From: an uncultured Eubacterium sp.
Lineage (GTDB): Bacteria > Bacillota > Clostridia > Oscillospirales > Acutalibacteraceae
DNA: 11,283 nt
Reading direction: 5' to 3'
Assembly: GCA_945980015.1 (NCBI GenBank)
Contig: CAMFQI010000009.1
Coordinates: 1-11,283 of the forward strand
The notes under the pieces were generated by a model. It saw nothing but the letters and a program-made list of their open reading frames with translations, was not told the DNA's origin and did no database searches. Of the stretch, positions 7,860-11,283 are shown one piece after another; position 1 is the stretch's first letter, and every line of letters begins with the position of its first letter. The position numbers and the translations under genes are program-made.

Positions 7860-8726
7860 ATGGACAGATTTGCGAAAATACATCCTGCATTTCATTTTGT
7901 GTTTTTTATCAGCGTGTTTGTATTGAGCGTTACTGTCGTTAATCCTGTTTTTTGCGCCGTGTCGCTTGTCGGTGCGGTTTTATACATCGGTATATCAAGA
8001 GGCAGAGAGGTACTCTCCTGCCTAAAATTTGTGCTGGCAATTATTGTGGTTGTCGGCATTTTTAATATGCTTTTTTCGGGCTACGGCGTAACCGAATTAT
8101 TCAAAATCGGGCATAAGAGATTTACTCTTGAAGCACTTGCCTACGGCATAAACCAGGGCGTTATGCTCGGCGGAGCGGTACTGTGGTTTGACGCCTTTTC
8201 ACATACGGTTGACAGCGAAAGGGTTGTTTACCTGCTATCCTTTGCACCGAAAACGGCACTGATTTTTTCAATGGTTTTGGGCTTTATTCCACGCTTTAAG
8301 ACAAAGGCGCAGGATATTCGTCGGGCTCGTCTCGGTCTCAACGGCGGCTTTGACGAAAGGAATAAGGCAAGTAGGCTGAAAAACAGTATTCACGATTTCG
8401 GCGCACTCGTTTCGTACAGTATGGAAAGCAGTATTATTACCTCAAATTCAATGCTTGCCAGAGGGTATAATCCGTCTGCTGTCAGGGTGAGCAGGTATAG
8501 GCTTAAAGCACGAGATATATTGCTCATTGTTCTGTGCTTATGTATAACGGCATATGCTTTGTATTCAAAGATAAGCAAAAAAACATTGTTTATTTTTGAG
8601 CCTGAAATCAGCTTTTTGAGTATCGATTATTTTGCAATAGCATTGTTTTCACTTCTTTGTGCATTGCCGTCGGTAATAGATTTAACGGAGGTGGTAAAAT
8701 GGAAAATATCCGCTTTGAAGATGTGA
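7860..8726 (+). CDS. ecfT: ECF transporter transmembrane coupling component (EcfT/CbiQ family)
   Basis: EcfT is the integral-membrane scaffold of energy-coupling-factor vitamin importers, transmitting ATPase movement to the S component. The 288-residue product has hydrophobic segments near residues 10-28, 30-47, 54-73, 98-113, 130-147, 217-237 and 262-280. A long charged cytoplasmic stretch lies between the fifth and sixth. The two coupling motifs typical of the family are visible: RRAR at 154-157, followed by LG, and ARG at 200-202 in LARGYNP. Its 3' end overlaps the ATPase gene by 28 bases. It is the first gene of a T-A-S transporter cassette that continues the upstream operon without a terminator. 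Confidence 0.9.
   Translation: MDRFAKIHPAFHFVFFISVFVLSVTVVNPVFCAVSLVGAVLYIGISRGREVLSCLKFVLAIIVVVGIFNMLFSGYGVTELFKIGHKRFTLEALAYGINQGVMLGGAVLWFDAFSHTVDSERVVYLLSFAPKTALIFSMVLGFIPRFKTKAQDIRRARLGLNGGFDERNKASRLKNSIHDFGALVSYSMESSIITSNSMLARGYNPSAVRVSRYRLKARDILLIVLCLCITAYALYSKISKKTLFIFEPEISFLSIDYFAIALFSLLCALPSVIDLTEVVKWKISALKM
8687..8694 (+). promoter_or_regulatory. ECF ATPase ribosome binding site inside ecfT
   Basis: GGAGGTGG lies 4 bases before the ATG at 8699 (7 bases counted from GGAGG) and within the ecfT coding region. It fixes the ATPase start at 8699 rather than at the upstream in-frame ATG at 8657. Confidence 0.7.
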
Positions 8727-10180
8727 GCTTTTCGTACGCCGTGAACGATAAGGCGGTGTTGAAAAATGCATCATTTGATATTCGTCAGGGTGAATTTTGC
8801 CTCGTTATCGGAAAATCGGGAGCGGGAAAAACCACCCTTTTGAAGCTTTTGAAAAAGGAAATTGCACCTGCCGGAAAATTAACCGGAAAAATCGTTACCG
8901 CCGAAAACGTTGGCTATGTTGCTCAAAATGTGCAGGAAAGCATAGTCACCGACAGGGTTCGCTCGGAGCTGTCGTTTGGGCTTACAAATATGGGCGTTGA
9001 CGTACGGGAGATTGAGCTTTCAGTTACGGAGGCGGCAAGCTATTTTAATTTGTCAGGCAAGCTTGACAGTGATATCAGCTCGCTCTCGGGCGGCGAGAAG
9101 CAAATTCTTAATTTGGCAAGCGTAATGATAATGAAGCCGAGCGTTCTTGTACTTGACGAGCCGACATGTCAGCTGGATCCTGTTTGGGCACAGCGTTTTT
9201 TGACGGTGATAAAAAGACTTCACCGTGATTTCGCAACAACTGTTATCGTGTCCGAGCATCTTCTCGAAGAGCTTTATGAGTATGCCGACAGTGTAATGCT
9301 TGTTGAGGACGGCGAGATAAAGGCAAAACTTCCACCCGATGAAATGACAAAATTTCTCAGGCAGACAGACAGTCCTGTTTTGAAGTCGATACCGTTGAGA
9401 TTAAGGCTGTTTGACGATGCGAAAACGCTTTTTGAGTGCCGAAGCATTATTAAATCAAAAAATCTGCCGTGCATTTGTGATGACGACAAAAAGGATGAAA
9501 GGGCAATGATAATAAAAAATCTTTGCTTTTCCTACAAAAAGAATAATTATGCTTTGTCGGAGTTGTCGCTGAATGTTTATAAGGGAAAAATCAATGCGAT
9601 TTTAGGTCCCAATTCCTGCGGAAAATCGACGCTTCTAAGGGTGTGTGCAGGTGTGCTTAAGGCACACAGAGGACGAATAAAGGCTAATGGCAAAATTTCT
9701 ATGCTTTGTCAAAATCCGTTTGACCTTTTCACCAAGGATTTGTGCGAAGACGAAGCACGGTTCGGTGAAATAACTCGATTTTTGGAGATAGACGATATAA
9801 AAAATCAACACCCTTACGATATTTCGGGAGGTCAGGCTCAACGCCTTGCGCTTGCAAAGGTACTCCAAACGGGAGCGGATATCATTCTTCTTGACGAGCC
9901 TACAAAGGCACTCGACAGCGAGCTTAAGTCGAAGCTTGCGCAAAAGCTAAGAGAATTGTGCGAGCAGGGAAAAACTATCGTGTTTACTACCCACGATATA
10001 GATTTTGCAGGTGAATATGCAGATTACATATCGTTTATGTCGGGCGGTGAAATTGTTACAACCCAAAAGAAGCACGCCTTCTTTTCTTCACTTTCATATT
10101 ACACTACCGCCGCTTCACGGCTTTGTCAGGGCGTGGCGCAGGGATATGTCTGCGAGCAGGATATGGAGGGCGTGTTATGA
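8699..10180 (+). CDS. ecfA: ECF transporter ATPase with two fused ABC domains (duplicated EcfA)
   Basis: This 493-residue cytoplasmic protein carries both ATPase halves that most ECF transporters encode as EcfA and EcfA'. Domain 1 has Walker A GKSGAGKTT at 38-46, Q-loop Gln76, signature SLSGGEK from 128, Walker B ending Asp153-Glu154 and switch His187. A linker of about 40 residues leads to domain 2: GPNSCGKST at 303-311, Gln338, SGGQ at 376-379, catalytic Glu400 and His432. All catalytic residues are present in both halves, so two active ATP sites are expected. Domain 2 has a shorter helical insert between Q-loop and signature (38 against 52 residues). The C-terminal tail with a YYTTAA segment resembles other clostridial duplicated ATPases of the CbrU type, from memory. 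It overlaps ecfT by 28 bases and the S component by 4. Confidence 0.93.
   Translation: MENIRFEDVSFSYAVNDKAVLKNASFDIRQGEFCLVIGKSGAGKTTLLKLLKKEIAPAGKLTGKIVTAENVGYVAQNVQESIVTDRVRSELSFGLTNMGVDVREIELSVTEAASYFNLSGKLDSDISSLSGGEKQILNLASVMIMKPSVLVLDEPTCQLDPVWAQRFLTVIKRLHRDFATTVIVSEHLLEELYEYADSVMLVEDGEIKAKLPPDEMTKFLRQTDSPVLKSIPLRLRLFDDAKTLFECRSIIKSKNLPCICDDDKKDERAMIIKNLCFSYKKNNYALSELSLNVYKGKINAILGPNSCGKSTLLRVCAGVLKAHRGRIKANGKISMLCQNPFDLFTKDLCEDEARFGEITRFLEIDDIKNQHPYDISGGQAQRLALAKVLQTGADIILLDEPTKALDSELKSKLAQKLRELCEQGKTIVFTTHDIDFAGEYADYISFMSGGEIVTTQKKHAFFSSLSYYTTAASRLCQGVAQGYVCEQDMEGVL
10165..10170 (+). promoter_or_regulatory. S-component ribosome binding site
   Basis: GGAGGG lies 6 bases before the ATG at 10177. 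This site and the ATGA overlap with the ATPase stop choose 10177 over an in-frame ATG at 10123 that lies deep inside the ATPase gene. Confidence 0.7.
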
Positions 10181-10887
10181 AACGGTCACTCGGAGTAATC
10201 GGTGTTGTTTGCTCATTGCTTACACTCGTTGCGGCGGTCGTATGGCAGATTTTTTTCAGCGAGCAGATTAATTACTACATAACGAGCGTTGCGGTGCTTG
10301 TTATTTCGATGCTTCCGTTTTTTGCGGGCTTTGAGCTTAAAAGAATTTCAACAGGCGAAATAACGCTTGTTGCAACATTTATTGCGCTTGCCGTTGTTTC
10401 AAGGGCGGTGTTTTACCTCATACCTCAGTTCAAGCCTATCGGAGCGGTTGTGATAATTTCGGCGGTATGTCTCGGCGCACAAAGAGGATATATAGTCGGC
10501 TCGTTTTCGGCGTTTATTTCAAATTTCATTTTCGGTCAGGGCTTTTGGACGCCGTTTCAAATGGTTGCACTCGGGCTTGTAGGATTTATTTCCGGCTTGA
10601 TATTCAAAAAAATTAAGGCTAAGCGAATATCACTGTCGATTGTCGGCTTTGCTCTGTGCTTCGCTTTATACGGATTAATCGTTGATATGTCAACGATAAT
10701 AAGCGTTTACGGAAACGACTTTGATTTAAGCGGCGCATTGTCGATTTATCTTACAGGTCTGCCGTTCAGTGCGGTGTTCGGTGTTGCGACTGCCGTATTT
10801 TTGTTCTTGTTCGGCGAGGCGTTTATCAAAAAAACGCAGAGGGTTATAAAAAAATACGGTTTAATTTGCACACAAGAGAAAAAATAA
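10177..10887 (+). CDS. ECF transporter S component (substrate-binding membrane protein), specificity unproven
   Basis: S components are small membrane proteins that bind the vitamin and plug into the EcfT-ATPase module. The 236-residue product has an N-terminal hydrophobic pair (about 6-27 and 34-52). A core of about five further segments follows (near 63-83, 88-104, 106-122, 128-144, 151-220 containing two). The loop FGQGFWTPFQM between core helices is a conspicuous motif, shared from memory with clostridial S components annotated as predicted cobalamin (CbrT-like) transporters. The dedicated duplicated ATPase beside it fits that type. Other vitamins, including riboflavin because of the nearby ribF, cannot be excluded. 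No riboswitch precedes the cassette. The ATGA overlap with the ATPase gene supports expression as one unit. Confidence 0.85.
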   Translation: MKRSLGVIGVVCSLLTLVAAVVWQIFFSEQINYYITSVAVLVISMLPFFAGFELKRISTGEITLVATFIALAVVSRAVFYLIPQFKPIGAVVIISAVCLGAQRGYIVGSFSAFISNFIFGQGFWTPFQMVALGLVGFISGLIFKKIKAKRISLSIVGFALCFALYGLIVDMSTIISVYGNDFDLSGALSIYLTGLPFSAVFGVATAVFLFLFGEAFIKKTQRVIKKYGLICTQEKK

Positions 10888-10911
10888 CGCCTGAAAAATG
10901 ATATGAAAATA

Positions 10912-10940
10912 TTGAAAATTCAAAGGCGTAGTTTTATAAT
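10912..10940 (+). promoter_or_regulatory. Sigma-A type promoter for purF
   Basis: A -35 box TTGAAA (10912-10917) and a perfect -10 box TATAAT (10935-10940) are separated by 17 bases. Initiation near 10947 would give a leader of roughly 58 bases before purF. The promoter lies in the only sizeable gap of the window, so purF can be transcribed independently of the upstream operon. A small palindrome TTGAA-AA-TTCAA (10912-10923) covers the -35 box. Confidence 0.75.
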
Positions 10941-10991
10941 AAAAACAAGAAAGCGTTAAGTCTTTCAAATCTGCCTAAGCAAAAATTTAAT

Positions 10992-10998
10992 AGGAGGA
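10992..10998 (+). promoter_or_regulatory. purF ribosome binding site
   Basis: AGGAGGA is positioned 6 bases before the ATG at 11005, a near-ideal Shine-Dalgarno that fixes the purF start. Confidence 0.75.
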
Positions 10999-11004
10999 AA
11001 ATCA

Positions 11005-11283
11005 ATGTTTGAGAATCTTAAAGAAGAATGCGGCGTATTTGGGATTTTTGAAAACAAGACCACATCTGTTGCACAGTCAGCGTATCTTGCACTATATGCC
11101 TTGCAGCACAGAGGGCAGGAAAGCTGCGGTATTGCGGTAAATGACGACGGTGTTTTTCGACACTTTCGCGGCGACGGACTTGTGCCCGACGTGTTTAACC
11201 ACAGCAGACTTGAGCATTTGGGCAAGGGAAATATGGCGATAGGTCATGTAAGGTATTCGACCACCGGCGGTAAGGATGTAAAT
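11005..11283 (+). CDS. purF: Amidophosphoribosyltransferase PurF, N-terminal part (partial)
   Basis: PurF catalyses the first committed step of purine synthesis, transferring glutamine-derived ammonia to PRPP to form phosphoribosylamine. The 93 visible residues are the start of the Ntn-type glutaminase domain: EECGVFGI, with Cys9 as the expected N-terminal nucleophile after removal of a short propeptide, then ALQHRGQES and GHVRYSTTG. The rest lies beyond the window. The propeptide form matches Bacillus-type PurF rather than the E. coli type, where Cys follows the initiator Met. It has its own promoter and a strong ribosome binding site, and is probably the first gene of its transcription unit here. 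Confidence 0.96.
   Translation, partial: MFENLKEECGVFGIFENKTTSVAQSAYLALYALQHRGQESCGIAVNDDGVFRHFRGDGLVPDVFNHSRLEHLGKGNMAIGHVRYSTTGGKDVN

Noticed and set aside
10887..10929. Possible intrinsic terminator (ACGCCT paired with AGGCGT) after the S-component gene
   Set aside because: The stem is only 6 base pairs around a loop of about 31 bases, the T-run is short and interrupted, and the structure overlaps the purF promoter.

Overview
The window is a gene-dense, entirely plus-strand stretch of a moderately AT-rich bacterial chromosome. Gene order (rimP-nusA-rnpM/ylxR-ylxQ-infB-rbfA-nrnA-truB-ribF), purine-rich Shine-Dalgarno sites, a 351-residue NusA with no C-terminal acidic repeats and a short-N-terminus IF2 all point to a Firmicute of class Clostridia, probably a gut-type Oscillospirales or Lachnospirales relative. 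The exact taxon cannot be read from the sequence.

Bases 1-6386 are the conserved transcription/translation operon: the 3' end of rimP, nusA, rnpM (ylxR), ylxQ, infB, rbfA, nrnA and truB. Genes overlap or are separated by at most 30 bases, so no internal terminator is expected and several junctions look translationally coupled. Together they cover 30S maturation (RimP, RbfA), transcription elongation (NusA), RNase P modulation and K-turn RNA binding (RnpM, YlxQ), initiation (IF2), nano-RNA and pAp turnover (NrnA) and tRNA Psi55 synthesis (TruB).

Bases 6408-7851 hold a RibF-type flavin enzyme whose FMN-adenylyltransferase half is unusually short, followed by a 23-base-overlapping HAD phosphatase. 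Where many Firmicutes have rpsO-pnp after ribF, this genome has a compact ECF vitamin-transporter cassette (7860-10887). It encodes a transmembrane coupling protein (EcfT), one polypeptide carrying two complete ABC ATPase domains, and an integral-membrane S component, each overlapping or abutting its neighbour. This T + duplicated ATPase + S layout resembles the clostridial systems predicted to import cobalamin (CbrTUV type), but the substrate is not shown by the sequence. A riboflavin substrate is conceivable from the position beside ribF, yet only weakly supported.

A 117-base gap (10888-11004) contains a near-consensus sigma-A promoter (TTGAAA, 17-base spacer, TATAAT) and a strong ribosome binding site for purF, whose first 93 codons run off the window end. 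Nothing here looks like a mobile element, CRISPR array, phage or RNA gene. The points most worth a second look are the reduced RibF N-terminal domain, the asymmetric fused ECF ATPase and the unassigned substrate of the transporter.
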